Made by a program: the position numbers and the translations under genes
Assembly (NCBI RefSeq): GCF_043641665.1
Contig: NC_092186.1
Span: forward strand, 187,001-251,000
Source of the DNA: Enoplosus armatus
Lineage: Eukaryota > Chordata > Actinopteri > Centrarchiformes > Enoplosidae
DNA length: 64,000 nucleotides
Reading direction: 5' to 3'
In this document: positions 47,667 through 58,899 of the stretch, one piece after another
Numbering within the stretch: position 1 is the stretch's first letter
How the letters are laid out: each line of letters starts with the position of its first letter
Notes under the pieces: generated by a model
The model's input: the letters and a program-made list of their open reading frames with translations, nothing else
Database searches by the model: none
What the model was told of the DNA's origin: nothing

Positions 47667-50600
47667 ATGATGATGAACTCCTCTGAGAAGATGAAGAAGA
47701 AACCTCCAAAGGACAGTCTGACTCTGCTGCCATGTTTCTACTTTGTGGAGGTAAGAAGAAGCTTCTGTTCAGTCACATGGTCTCTTGGTCACATGACACG
47801 CTGTCAGACTGTCAAAGGTTTTCAATTTAAAGTTTATTTCTAATATTTTCTTAATATTCTTCATGGCAGATATGTTAATAATAATTAATAGTGGAGGATG
47901 TTTCTATGTGTAACAGGCTATCTAACATGTTTGTAACTTCCTTGTTGTGATGTATTTCCTGTTGAAACAGGAAGTAAATCTGTTGTCAGTGTTCAGTAAC
48001 AGATCTATAATCCAGAAGAACCTCTGGATCCTGTTTCCTGCAGAGGACGACGTCATCAGTTAAAACACAGACAGAACATAGAACAGAACATTCAGACAAT
48101 AATAAAACTATATTATCCAGAGTTCTACTGAGTTAAAGTATAATTCAGTTGTTATTCTATATTTTTCTTTCGGCCATCCAATCTCATGTGCAGACTGGGC
48201 TGCATTTCATTAATTCAACATGCCCTCCTTGTCTTTCCCTTGTTGAATCCCGCCGCCATCATAAGTGTCGTTCCATTTGTCTGAGAAACTGAAGTGAACT
48301 TCAACCCTCGGAGGGCAGAGGGAGCGAGTCACAAACGATTTTGCCTTCAGGAGCCTGATTTATAAAAATGTTCTTAGATTTATACTTGAACTTAGTCTTA
48401 AGATCATTTCCGACTGTGTGCTTACGTTCGATTCATAACACAGAGCATAAAACACCTTGCTTATGCAGGTTCTAAAAAGAACCTTTTGTAACTCATGCAC
48501 CTGTGATCTATAAATCTCAAATTAACTTAAAATGGACGGCACCTGTCTTACAATCAGCGTTTTCCTCTTTATATCCCAAAGTGGACAGAAAGTGGACAGA
48601 TACGGGTATTTCATGATTACAGTGTGTCTTCCTTTCCTACTTATAAGCCATGGATCATCGTGTGTCATTCCGGTCTCTGAAAACTCTCTCCCTTCTAAAA
48701 GCACAGTTTTCAATGTCTTCCAATAACACAAGAACACAAGAACAGCCATGGTTTCCACGCCAAAGTAAGGTTTTATAAATAACTACTTATACGTGGTTTT
48801 CTGCTTAAGTCATACTTAAAATCAAAATTGATCCTAAGTCCGTTTTATAAATGGAGCCCCAGAGGTGTATATCACCCATAATGCATTGCAGTCATGTATT
48901 TGGTGCAAGAAAATCCATCCATGGTTAGGTGGCAGTATGTAAAACTCTGGTTATTTACCAGGGACAATGCACATTAATCAACATTTCAGGTTACACATCA
49001 ATGTAAATGTGCCAGAGTTAGCTAATGAGCTAATGAGCTCGTTTTCATCCACATGAAAATCACAGATGAAATCACTTTTCAGTTTAAACTTTTCTAATAC
49101 ACTATATTGCCAAAAGTATTGGCTCACCTGCCTTGACTCGCATATGAACTTAAGTGACATCCCATTCTTAATCCATAGGGTTTAATATGACGTCGGTCCA
49201 CCCTTTGCAGCTATAACAGCTTCAACTCTTCTGGGAAGGCTTTCCACAAGGTTTAGGAGTGTGTTTATGGGAATTTTTGACCATTCTTCCAGAAGCGCAT
49301 TTGTGAGGTCACACACTGATGTTGGACGAGAAGGCCTGGCTCTCAGTCTCCGCTCTAATTCATCCCAAAGGTGTTCTATCGGGTTGAGGTCAGGACTGCT
49401 TTGTGCACTGGTGCACAGTCATGTTGGAACAGGAAGGGGCCATCCCCAAACTGTTCCCACAAAGTTGGGAGCATGGAATTGTCCAAAATCTCTTGGTATG
49501 CTGAAGCATTCAGAGTTCCTTTCACTGGAACTAAGGGGCCAAGCCCAGCTCCTGAAAAACAACCCCACACCATAATCCCGCCTCCACCAAACTTTACACT
49601 TGGCACAATGCAGTCAGACAAGTACCGTTCTCCTGGCAACCGCCAAACCCAGACTCGTCCATCAGATCGCCAGATGGTGAAGCGTGATTCGTCACTCCAG
49701 AGAACGCGTCTCCACTGCTCTAGAGTCCAGTGGTGGCGTGCTTTACACCACTGCATCCGACGCTTTGCATTGCACTTGGTGATGTATGGCTTGGATGCAG
49801 CTGCTCGGCCATGGAAACCCATTCCATGAAGCTCCCTACGCACTTTTCTTGAGCTAATCTGAAGGCCACATGAAGTTTGGAGGTCTGTAGCGATTGACTC
49901 TACAGAAAGTTGGCGACCTCTGCGCACTATGCACCTCAGCATCCGCTGACCCCGCTCCGTCATTTTACGTGGCCTACCACTTCGTGGCTGAGTTGTTATA
50001 ATACCACTGACAGTTGACTGTGGAATATTTAGGAGCGAGGAAATTTCACGACTGGACTTGTTGCACAGGTGGCATCCTATCACAGTACCACGCTGGAATT
50101 CACTGAGCTCCTGAGAGCGACCCATTCTTTCACAAATGTTTGTAGAAACAGTCTGCATGCCTTGGTGCATGATTTTATACACCTGTGGCCATGGAAGTGA
50201 TTGGAACACCTAATTTCAATTATTTGGATGGGTGAGTGAATACTTTTGGCAATATAGTGTATGTCTTACATATGTCTGTGTAGGTGGCTGACATGTGTTT
50301 AGGTTCACTCGACAGTTAACAGATAGTTTTTTAAAATCTTATGATAATCATGATACAGAAAGTACATCGCCAAACCATCAAATCAAATCATCTTTAAAAA
50401 CACTTCACAGATATATAGTTTCATGTTTAAAAGGCTCAGTCATTTCGTCCAACAGCTGCTCGCTGTAGTTTTTATCAAACTAACAGCAGGAAATAGTGCA
50501 TGTGTTGGGGACTATTTTCAGTGGCGGATGAATCCACATGTGGTGCTCTAGTGAGTGTTTGGGGCAGCAGGACGGTGTGTGTGTGACTGAGTCAAGATAA

Positions 50601-53600
50601 ACTACAGTGAAGATGAAAACGAAGCTGTATCAGCTGTGATACACACACAACACTGTTAGTAGATACGTTCACTGCTGCTTTGAGTCTGAACATGAGGTTT
50701 ACTGTGTGGAGAATATTCAGTTGTTTAACTTCCTCTGAATGTTTTTATCCTCGAAATATTAAACTCAGAAACTGTTCTGCTCCACTTTACCGATATAAAG
50801 AGGATTTTAGACTTTTATCTTAAACTTTAGACTTTTATCTTAAACCTCCATCACAGGGACGATATCAGGTGTTACAGGTGTGTTGAAGCTCACCTCAACA
50901 TGTTTGAACTCTCACAGATAAAAGTTAGAAGTCATCGACGTTTTAAAGCGCAGTTTTCATGTGAAATCGATCTGCATCACTAACGGAGTCCCCAGGTGTT
51001 TCAGTAGACATCTGTCCACAGTGAGACACCTGAACAACATGAAAAGAGACAAGTGAGACAATCAGGCGTCAACCCTCAATGAGCAGCTACATCATCTGCA
51101 ATTAAACTGTCTGAACAGAGGCTGAAACAGTCTTCATGTAGACGTGTACTGTAATGTAATGTAACGTCACATAACGTAACTGAAAACATAAGGTAGCGTG
51201 AAGTAATATAACGTTATACGTAAGATAATGTAATGTAATGTAACGTAAAGTAGTATAACGTAATGTGATGTGACGCAACACAATGTAACATAACATAATA
51301 TTACGACTTTAAAGACTGTAACACCTGGTCAGAGACAGACAGATGTAAAGACTCAGCACCTGGACAGAGACAGACAGGTAGGCGTGGTTGCATGTGTTGG
51401 TGTTGCTGTGGGTGAAAACATTACGTACTTCTCTCTACCCAAGCGGTCGAGGCAGATGCCCGCCCAATCAGACCCCGGTTCTGCTTGTGGTTTCTGCCTG
51501 TAAATATTAATATGAAGAGTCCTGTGAAGACCTGCTCCACATGAGAAGTGCCCCGAGATAACTTCCGTTATAATTTGGCACTTTAAAAATAAAATTGAAT
51601 TGAGTTAACGTAATGTAACGTAGCGTCCTGTCAGTCCACTCTGTATTAAGAGCTGATATGACTGTTGTGTGTGCAGCTGCCCATCGTGGCTTCTTCTATG
51701 GTGTCTCTGTACTTCCTGGAGCTGACTGACGTGGTTCAGCCGGCTCAGGTGGGTTTCCGCTGCCACGACAGAGAGCTCAGTATGCCGTATGTGGACGGAG
51801 GAGACGAACTGATCCCACTGCTGATGCTGCTGAGCCTCGCATTCGCTGGACCTGCTGCCTCGGTAACATACACACCAACACACACACTCAGTTGTGTTTC
51901 CATCACTTCAGAGGACATTACATAACACATGAATTTCCTGGAGAATAACCACAACCCCTTGCCTACCTCCAACCCCTGTTTGCCTCCTATGGGACCAGCA
52001 GCTCGCTTATGAACAAGACTTGCAAAAAAAGCTCAGCAGGGAAGACCACAATTCTATACTGAGGACGAGAGGCTGGGATCATGGTTTTATTCCCCCCACC
52101 CCTTACTGGCACCTTTAAAGATGTGTTTTCTTTTAATAACATGTTTTATCTTTAGAGAGGTTTCATATAGATTTTTACTTCATCCTCAGGATGTAGTCCA
52201 TCTCTCTTCTAACCTAACCTTAACCTAACCTAAACTTAACCTAACCTTAACCTTAACTTAAACCAAGTCTTCACCCCAACGTGAAGGCAAGTCCCCACAA
52301 TGTGACTGTGTAAACAGATTTTGTCCTCACAACATGAGTAATACACGTCTACACACACACACACACACTCAGGTCTGGTAGAGTCCCGTTGTGGTGGATC
52401 TCTGTGTCTCCACACTGACTTTCAGCAGTAGACCTCCATCTTTCCTGAACCTGAACCTGGAGCTGTGAGGATCTAAACAGAACCCCTGACAGGTTCTGAG
52501 GGTGCGTTTGTTTTGTGTATCAGATCATGCTGGTTGAAGGTCTCATCTACTGCCTGCAGTCCAGACTGAAGCTCCGCAGACCAGAAGGAAGCATCAACGC
52601 AGGAGGCTGCAACTTCAACTCCTTCCTGAGGAGGACAGTCCGCTTCGTGGGTACGAGACCGGTTCAACCTGCGACACCACCCACACCTACACCCGCAACA
52701 CCGCCCACACCTACACCTGCAACACCACCCACACCTATAACACCACCCACACCACCCACACCTACACCTGCAACACCGCCCACACCTACACCTGCAACAC
52801 CAACCATACCTATACCGCCCACACCTACACCCGCAACACCACCCGCACCTGTAAAACCACTCACACCCACAACACCACCCGCACCTACAGCTACAACATC
52901 GCCCACACCTAGACCTACACCTAGACCTACTGTGGGTGGTACCAGCCACACCCGCACAACCACCTACACAGGTGTTCAGTCTTTACACCTGTCTGTCTCT
53001 CTGCACGTGTTCAGTCCTCACACTTGTCTGTCTCTCTGCTGGTGGTCTGTCCTCACACCTGTCTGTCTCTCTGCTGGTGGTCAGTCCTCACACCTGTCTG
53101 TCTCTCTGCTGGTGGTCAATCCTCATACCTGTCTGCCTCTCTGCTGATTGTCAATCCTCACACCTGTCTGTCTCTCTGCAGGTGTTCAGTCCTCACACTT
53201 GTCTGTCTCTCTGCAGGTGTGCATGTGTTCGGCCTGTGTGCAACGGCTCTGGTCACTGACATCATCCAGCTGTCGACAGGTTACCACGCTCCGTTCTTCC
53301 TCACCGTCTGTAAACCAAACTACACCCTCGCTGGCGTCTCCTGCGACAGAAACGCTTACATCACTAAAGACATCTGCTCAGGACACGACCAGCACGCTAT
53401 CATGGCCGCCAGGTGAGTTACCTGTGTTTCTGTTGGATGGTTGGTCACGACTGATTATTGAACTCAGTTCTTCTGTCTGGGGAAAAGGTTGTTTGGTCTC
53501 CTGTTTTAAACTCAGATAAGTTACTGGATTGTTAATGTTTGTTACAATACATCAGAATGTAAATAGTTGTTCAACATTTCATACAAGGTTCTAATGTTCA

Positions 53601-56600
53601 CTGGAACTGAAAGACTACTTCTTCGTAGTTGTTGAAATGCTCTCAACTGTCCTCTAAATAAAGAGCTGGAAAAAAAGAAAGTGATTATTGATTAAAGTTT
53701 GTCTTTCTTCTGTCCCGACAGGAAAACTTTCCCTTCCCAGCATGCAACTCTGTCTGCCTTCGCTGCCGTTTATGTTTCTGTAAGAAAACATGTTATAAAC
53801 TCACAGATCATCTTTGTTCAAACCAACAGAACTTTATTTGAGATTTTACTTTCATATAAATTGACCCTCAAGGGTCTCATACAGCAGGTTCTGCTGTTCA
53901 GAGACAGAATATTAAAGAATAATAAAGTCCGGACATGTTGGTTAAAACACAGACTGGTTTGGACCTCAGAGAGTCTTCATCAGTTTTAGACAACATGAAT
54001 GACTACATGACAACATGAATAAAAGCAAACAAGTTATCATAAACCCTAAAAAGAAGTCAGCAGCTGTTCATAGTTTAAGAAGCAAATATCAATGAATTAA
54101 AAGTCTAAATGCTAGCTATATGCTAACAGCTTGGCTAACTTCCTGCTCCTCCCCGACTGGTAAACTTATTATAACTAATAATTTACTGTAATGAGGAAAT
54201 ATGCTGCTGTTTTTAACATTAATTAGCTTGTTTAAAACTAAACCACGGTCATGATGTCACTTCCTGTTCTTACTGTGAAAAAAGTTGATTATATAATTTT
54301 AAAATATAATTCATACCTAATAATTGATGTAATGTAAAGAAGGATTTTATTAAATTAGTTTAAAGTTTGTTTTACAGAATGCTGTGTATGTAATAGTTAT
54401 TTGTTATTAATGTAATGTTCATAACTGTTCACCATATTAGAAGTAAACTAATCTCAGACTGTTGATTATCTTTCAGATGTATTTTAACTCGACCATCTCT
54501 GACAGCACCAAGCTGCTGAAACCCGTCTTGGTTTTTGCTTTCGCCATCGCGGCGGCGTTGACGGGTCTTACTCAGATCACGCAGCATCGCAGCCATCCCA
54601 TTGACGTCTACGTGGGCTTCCTCATCGGAGCCTTCGTCGCTGCTTATCTGGTGAGATCTGAAACTCTGAGGCATCTGAATTGGAGACCTGATGACCACTG
54701 TCCTCTATGTCACATTTAAACTCACTATCCAGGTCAAAAAGTTAAAAATACACTTGTTCTCTCCATTTCATTCTTCCGTCCTCTCTGAGCAGGAGAGGAG
54801 AGAAAAAAGTAGATACAGACCACCCATCCCATAATATCTACAGCCCACATAACAGTAACACTTACTACCCATATAACCACACAGCCAGTGCACTCACATG
54901 TAACACGACTTACAGAATGTGATCAGTGCATGTTCAGCAGCTGGACTGTGACTGAGACAGGTGGCTCCGGTCCACGAGCAGGATGGCTGCTGTCCTTACT
55001 CATGTTATGGGCTTTCTTTAGTCAAAAAGTCATCTCATGACACTGAGAATAGAGCAGGTCTAGACCGACTCTTTATAATAAATTGTGTCACAGAACAATC
55101 CTGTGCAGACGGAGACGCCACCAATTTGAATGGTACGATTGTATTAAGCAGAACAATAATCAATAAATGACATTCTCACATACACAAGTATTTTTCTTTT
55201 AAAGGTGGACTGAAGCATTATGTAGATCGGGTGAGATCATCTACAGATCTATTGGAACAGTAGCAAACTGTTATGGTCAAGGGTTGTTAATCAGTCTTTC
55301 CCACTTCATTATGATAGAAGTCAAGGCAACAGGACGATCGTCATTTAGGCTAGTGACCGGTGTTTTCTAACGAGAGTGCTTCCAGGTGATCAGATTTCCC
55401 AGTGAGGTCGTGGGATAGATCTGTAAGGTCCTTTGATCGTGCAGTAACAGTGAAGAAGTGTTTTGTCGCCTCTGGTTGGTCATGTGGCATGTTGGTAGTA
55501 TTTTGGCAGCACAATGGTTAAAATCACAACTGAAAAGGCCTCTGGGTGCACGTTCTCATGCCTGCTGATGGCTACATACAGGTCCTCGAGCACTGCAGTG
55601 GCATTCGTTTTGGGATGTATGTAGACAACAGGTAGGTCGAATGGTCTGCACCATACAGTTAGATGGTCCAACACTGGCAAGAAGGACTTGGAGACTATTC
55701 TCACGCCAGTGCACCATGAAAGAGAAACTGACCTTTTCTGGAACAAACATCCTGTAAACACTGGCGGTCAGTCCAAAGGTGCAGCAGGATTTGTCATTAT
55801 ATCGGGGGGTGGGTGTCTCGGGGGGAACCACTGACTCTCTGTGATTCTTTGCAGCTGATCAAACAGTCCTTTCTGTTGCCACGACAACCGCATCAGTATA
55901 AAACAGTAGATTGATGGAGCGTCTCAGTGCAGCAGGAGGATTCTGCACCTCCAACATAAAAAATGCACAACAAAACGTCTTCACACACAAGTCAACATTC
56001 AAATTAAAAAATCAAACTGTTTTATTACATAACTATAGAAACAAAATCTTCACTCATAAGGTAGTTCTCCCCCAACACACTCAACTCATCAATACAAATT
56101 ACAAACATGATTAACTGGTCACATGTCTCACTCGCTCTTCATCTTTCAGTTTTCATGCTGACTGAAGTGTTGTTGACTTTCTGTGGCTGCTTTGATAAAC
56201 AGTATTTTGGTGTTTGTTCGTTTGTTTGTAAAACATCTGAAATTGCTGTTAATAACAATCAGATAGAAATGATAATTTAAATTAATACAAAAACCACAAA
56301 TTTCGTGCAGCATTTAGTATGATGTCATTATAAAGTGTGTTTCTGTGACTGACCTCCAGCGTCTCCGTAGAGTTTCTGCGACTGAATCAGTAAAACTGAT
56401 GATGGATCATAAAAGAACTAATTAGCACAAGAGGTTCATCAGTTTACAGCGTGACATCAGAGGATTTTTTTTAAACATTTAAAGATGATTCTTTTTTCTT
56501 CAGGCTTTTCACGCTGTTGCTAACTTCAAGTCCTCTGATGACATCAATCCAGCCCCACCTCCCCCGCCCCCGAAGGAGGACCCTTTGCGGGCGCTGACAG

Positions 56601-57886
56601 AGCGAGGACACGAGTCCGTCTACAATAAGGGCCCTGCCTCCGCCTCGGAGAGTAACGATGAGATAGCGGCGGCTCCGGCCCCCATGGACCGGCTGGAGGG
56701 CCTGGGGCCCCTGCAGAGGGAGAAGGACTCCATGGGGAGCCTAAAGAGGGCCAGTGTGGATGTGGAGCTGCTGGCTCCTCGCAGCCCCATGGGGAAGGAG
56801 ACCATGCTGACCTTCAGCAACACGCTGCCGAGGGCTAGCATGAATGTTAACGGGGTTCTGGGGGCCAACACGGGACCTGAGGATCTCGTGCAGCCAGTGC
56901 AACCAGTGCAGCGACGTCTGAAGGCCGTGCAGGTTCCTATGGACCCGATGCGTTCACAGCAGCTGGTGTCAGAGTGGAAGCAGAAATCAATGGAGATGAG
57001 AGGCCTGAGCGTCCGGGATGAGGTGGAGCGCGAAGCCAGCGAGGACGGCTCTGAGGTGGGCTCTGTGGGGACAGACGAGGGAGGGTCTCAGGTCCCCTTC
57101 TACCAGCCTGCAGTGCAGTCTGGGAGGGCAGTCTCAGGTCGCAACCCTACACCGCCTCCAGGGAGTGCCAAAGCCGTGGCAACTCCCAGACCGCCTCAGA
57201 TCCCTGAAGCAGGACCCCCACCAGTGTCCCCAAAGAGTGCCCTGACCAGGGCCAAGTGGCTCGCCATCCGAGAGAAGACGAGCGGGGAGGGGTCGCTCCG
57301 TGGTGCCACGAACCAGCCGCGACTCATGCAGGTCATTGCCATGTCAAAGCAGCAAGGCCTCCTCCCCTCCTCCTCCTCGGGGGAGAAATCCTCTGAGACC
57401 ACCTCCACCTGCTCCGGCACCTCCTCCACCACTGACTCTCCGCACTACCGCCTCCCCTCTGAGCAACAACGGGAGGGTATCATCACGGTGGATGCCCACG
57501 CCCCCCACCATCCTGTTGTGCAAGCCCCACCCCCTCCTCAAGCCCCGCCCCTTGCAGGTAACACTAACCCATGGGAGTGGGTGGGGGCATCCAACGGAGG
57601 CGACCCACGAGACACCTACGACCTCAACAGCCTGAACCGGGGAGACTCTTCCGCCCGCGGCAGCAGCTTCCGGCCGAACCGATCCGCCTCGCCACGCGCC
57701 ACAGTTGACCCCGACCCAGCCCTGCCCCCACCTCAGCCACAGGTGGAGATGTCAGTAGATGCTCAGCGCAGGGAGATGGCCATGAGGCGCAAGACGGCTC
57801 TAGTTCTGTTGGATCGAGAGATTCGTAACCAGACTGAACAGGAGAACTATTATAAGAGTTTGCAGGGACGAAGGTTCAAGGATTAG
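47667..57886 (+). CDS. plppr3: Phospholipid phosphatase-related protein 3 (PLPPR3/PRG-2)
   Basis: Seven coding exons: 47667-47750, 51677-51862, 52524-52650, 53217-53412, 53722-53779, 54477-54650 and 56504-57886. Phases agree; 735 aa. Three ATGs in a row open the frame, so the exact start is uncertain by two residues. The first part has six hydrophobic segments and family blocks [40 protein letters not shown] and [15 protein letters not shown]. Active lipid phosphatases carry PSGH and SRxxxxxHxxxD; here these read PSQH and a region without the Ser-Arg, so the protein should be catalytically inactive, as the PLPPR family is. The large last exon is a cytoplasmic tail with conserved blocks [44 protein letters not shown] and [10 protein letters not shown]. 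In mammals PLPPR3 is a neuronal plasma-membrane protein affecting axon branching and PTEN signalling. The mammalian poly-glutamate stretch is absent. Confidence 0.97.
47760..49095. other. plppr3 intron 1, left part
   Basis: No coding sequence is recognised. A stretch around 48360-48860 (CTTAAGATCATTTCCGAC ... TTTATAAATGGAGCCCC) looks like an unclassified interspersed repeat with TTATAAAT-rich ends. Confidence 0.4.
49100..50259 (-). mobile_element. Tc1-like DNA transposon with transposase relic
   Basis: The element has inverted ends CACTATATTGCCAAAAGTATT (left) and its reverse complement (right), and it is bounded by TA at 49098-49099 and 50260-50261, the Tc1/mariner target. The minus-strand frame 50209-49376 is a transposase: helix-turn-helix part ([15 protein letters not shown]), GRPRK hook, then WSDESRF with the first catalytic Asp and [11 protein letters not shown] with the second. 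A deletion of about 20 codons after VHKA shifts the frame; the remainder, [18 protein letters not shown] with the catalytic Glu, follows in another frame. The copy is therefore dead. It lies in plppr3 intron 1. Confidence 0.95.
50390..50609 (+). repeat. 220-bp interspersed repeat, copy B
   Basis: Same length and orientation as 9692-9911, with about five substitutions. It follows 130 bases after the Tc1 element. Confidence 0.75.
51140..51300. repeat. GTAACGTAAT-type simple repeat
   Basis: Short GTAATGTAACGTAA words repeat over 160 bases; a last unit occurs at 51605-51625 after the L2 fragment, so that fragment probably inserted into the array. Confidence 0.8.
51437..51604 (+). mobile_element. 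L2 3' end fragment
   Basis: It ends TTTGGCACTTTAAAAATAAAATTGAATTGA, the same tail as the L2 copy at 2.4 kb, and carries GGTTCTGCTTGTGGTTTCTGCC, matching that copy's 3' UTR. It lies shortly before plppr3 exon 2. Confidence 0.8.
52190..52370 (-). repeat. Interspersed repeat with (CA)n, copy B
   Basis: Reverse complement of 45531-45790: GGCAAGTCCCCACAATGTG, CTGTGTAAACAGATTTTGTC and CATGAGTAATACACGT, followed by a CA run. It lies in plppr3 intron 2. Confidence 0.7.
52660..52950. repeat. Minisatellite A in plppr3 intron 3
   Basis: Units built on CCCACACCTACACCTGCAACA repeat about 12 times, starting within 15 bases of the exon 3 donor. It creates a long Pro/Thr-rich open frame that is not a gene. 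Confidence 0.9.
52975..53216. repeat. Minisatellite B in plppr3 intron 3
   Basis: About six units of roughly 38 bases built on CACCTGTCTGTCTCTCTGC plus TGGTGGTCAGTCCTCA. The last unit ends exactly at the exon 4 acceptor (CTCTCTGCAG at 53216), so the array grew from the 3' splice region. Confidence 0.9.
53790..54470. other. plppr3 intron 5, no feature seen
   Basis: AT-rich, with a few GCTAGC/TTAGC words near 54110-54150. No coding region or repeat family recognised. Confidence 0.5.
55025..55085 (-). mobile_element. L2-like 3' UTR scrap
   Basis: AGAGCAGGTCTAGACCGACTC is the reverse complement of the L2 3' region near 2390. It lies in plppr3 intron 6. Confidence 0.5.
55480..55860 (-). mobile_element. 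Non-LTR retrotransposon endonuclease relic
   Basis: The minus strand reads [20 protein letters not shown], then [17 protein letters not shown] and [10 protein letters not shown], the shape of an APE-type endonuclease (VYIPP..N..., HPE..., VLPK..QHV). Frame changes show decay. It lies in plppr3 intron 6. Confidence 0.7.
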
Positions 57887-58018
57887 TCTCTTACCTTTTC
57901 AAAACAAAAGCCTTATTTTGAAACTGGTCAGTAACAGCACAGTACCTGGACAGCAGTGAGGACCATGTTGCTATGCATTTCTTGAGCTTCATGTGATGGA
58001 AAGTTGGAGCTGCAAGAA

Positions 58019-58024
58019 ATTAAA
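58019..58024 (+). terminator. Possible variant polyadenylation signal of plppr3
   Basis: ATTAAA lies about 130 bases after the plppr3 stop. No canonical AATAAA was seen nearby, so the true end may be elsewhere. Confidence 0.3.
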
Positions 58025-58249
58025 GTTTCCATCCAGTAGGGTCAGGCTTGATTCTCGGTGGCTCAACGCTCTGGATAGTTGTCTTTCAACATAAAAGATG
58101 TCTTATCTGTGTTATAACAGAGTATGTCAATATCCAGTAATAACAATAATTACATTTTAAGCGACGAAAACCATTAACACTTTACATACAGAAAACAAGA
58201 AAAACTACATAAATAGCTTGGCTAAAAAGATGAGTCATAAATCTAGATT

Positions 58250-58450
58250 TAAGGCGATGCTGTAGGGTAGGGGTGATGCTGTAGGGTGGGGGAGATGCTG
58301 TAGGATGCTGTAGATTGGAGGTGATGCTGTAGGGTGGTGATGCTGTAGGGTGGGGGTAATGCAGTAGGATGCTGTAGATTGGAAGTGATGCTGTGGGGTG
58401 GTGATGGTGCTGTAGGGTAGGGATGGTGCTGTAGGGTGGAGTTAATACTG
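58250..58450. repeat. Minisatellite (GATGCTGTAGGGTGGGG)
   Basis: About ten units of 15-25 bases built on GGTGATGCTGTAGGGTGG, inside a LINE relic. Confidence 0.9.
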
Positions 58451-58454
58451 TGAG

Positions 58455-58890
58455 GTCCAGGCCGTGGACCTCAGAAGAGTGGCAGATGGAGCAGCTGTCA
58501 GCGGAGAGTACCAAATCACAGACTTTCTTGAGGACGGTCTTGGATGCTGTAACCATGAGTTCAGTTAAGTTGTTGAGCTTGTTTGATGTAGTCCAGTTTT
58601 TTATGTCATGAACGCAGTTGAAGAGTGACACGGGAGGCAGTTGGGTGTGAAGGTACAGGTGTGTATCATAGGCATAGCATTGAGTTCATGACATCTGTTT
58701 TTGTCATCCAAAGCATGTAGATGATGAAGAGTAGTGGTTCGAGCACTGAGCCTTGGGGTACCCTTGTTTGAAAGGGGCATGATGTCAACCAAATGCACCA
58801 TCTATGGACATGCTGCTGGAACCTCAGCGATGTAGTGAGGACTTGCAGGTCGAGCAGTGGCAACCATTGGCTTCTTGTTTGGCAGAGCAG
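58455..58890 (-). mobile_element. LINE reverse transcriptase relic
   Basis: The minus strand shows RVPQGSVLEPLLFIIYM (RT motif PQGSVLGPLLF), then LPPVSLFNCVHDIKNWTTSN and KLNNLTELMVTASKTVLKKV, which match the region after the YADD box in L2-type RT. Frames differ and stops occur, so it is dead. Confidence 0.75.
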
Positions 58891-58899
58891 GGTTTTGTA

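Noticed and set aside
52515..53147. Long Pro/Thr-rich open frame (about 210 aa) on the plus strand
   Set aside because: Its first part is plppr3 exon 3; the rest is read-through of intronic minisatellites past a good donor at 52650. The repeats keep the frame open by chance.
57018..57635. Open frames of 75-111 aa in other frames of the last plppr3 exon
   Set aside because: They overlap a well-supported coding exon and have no independent evidence.
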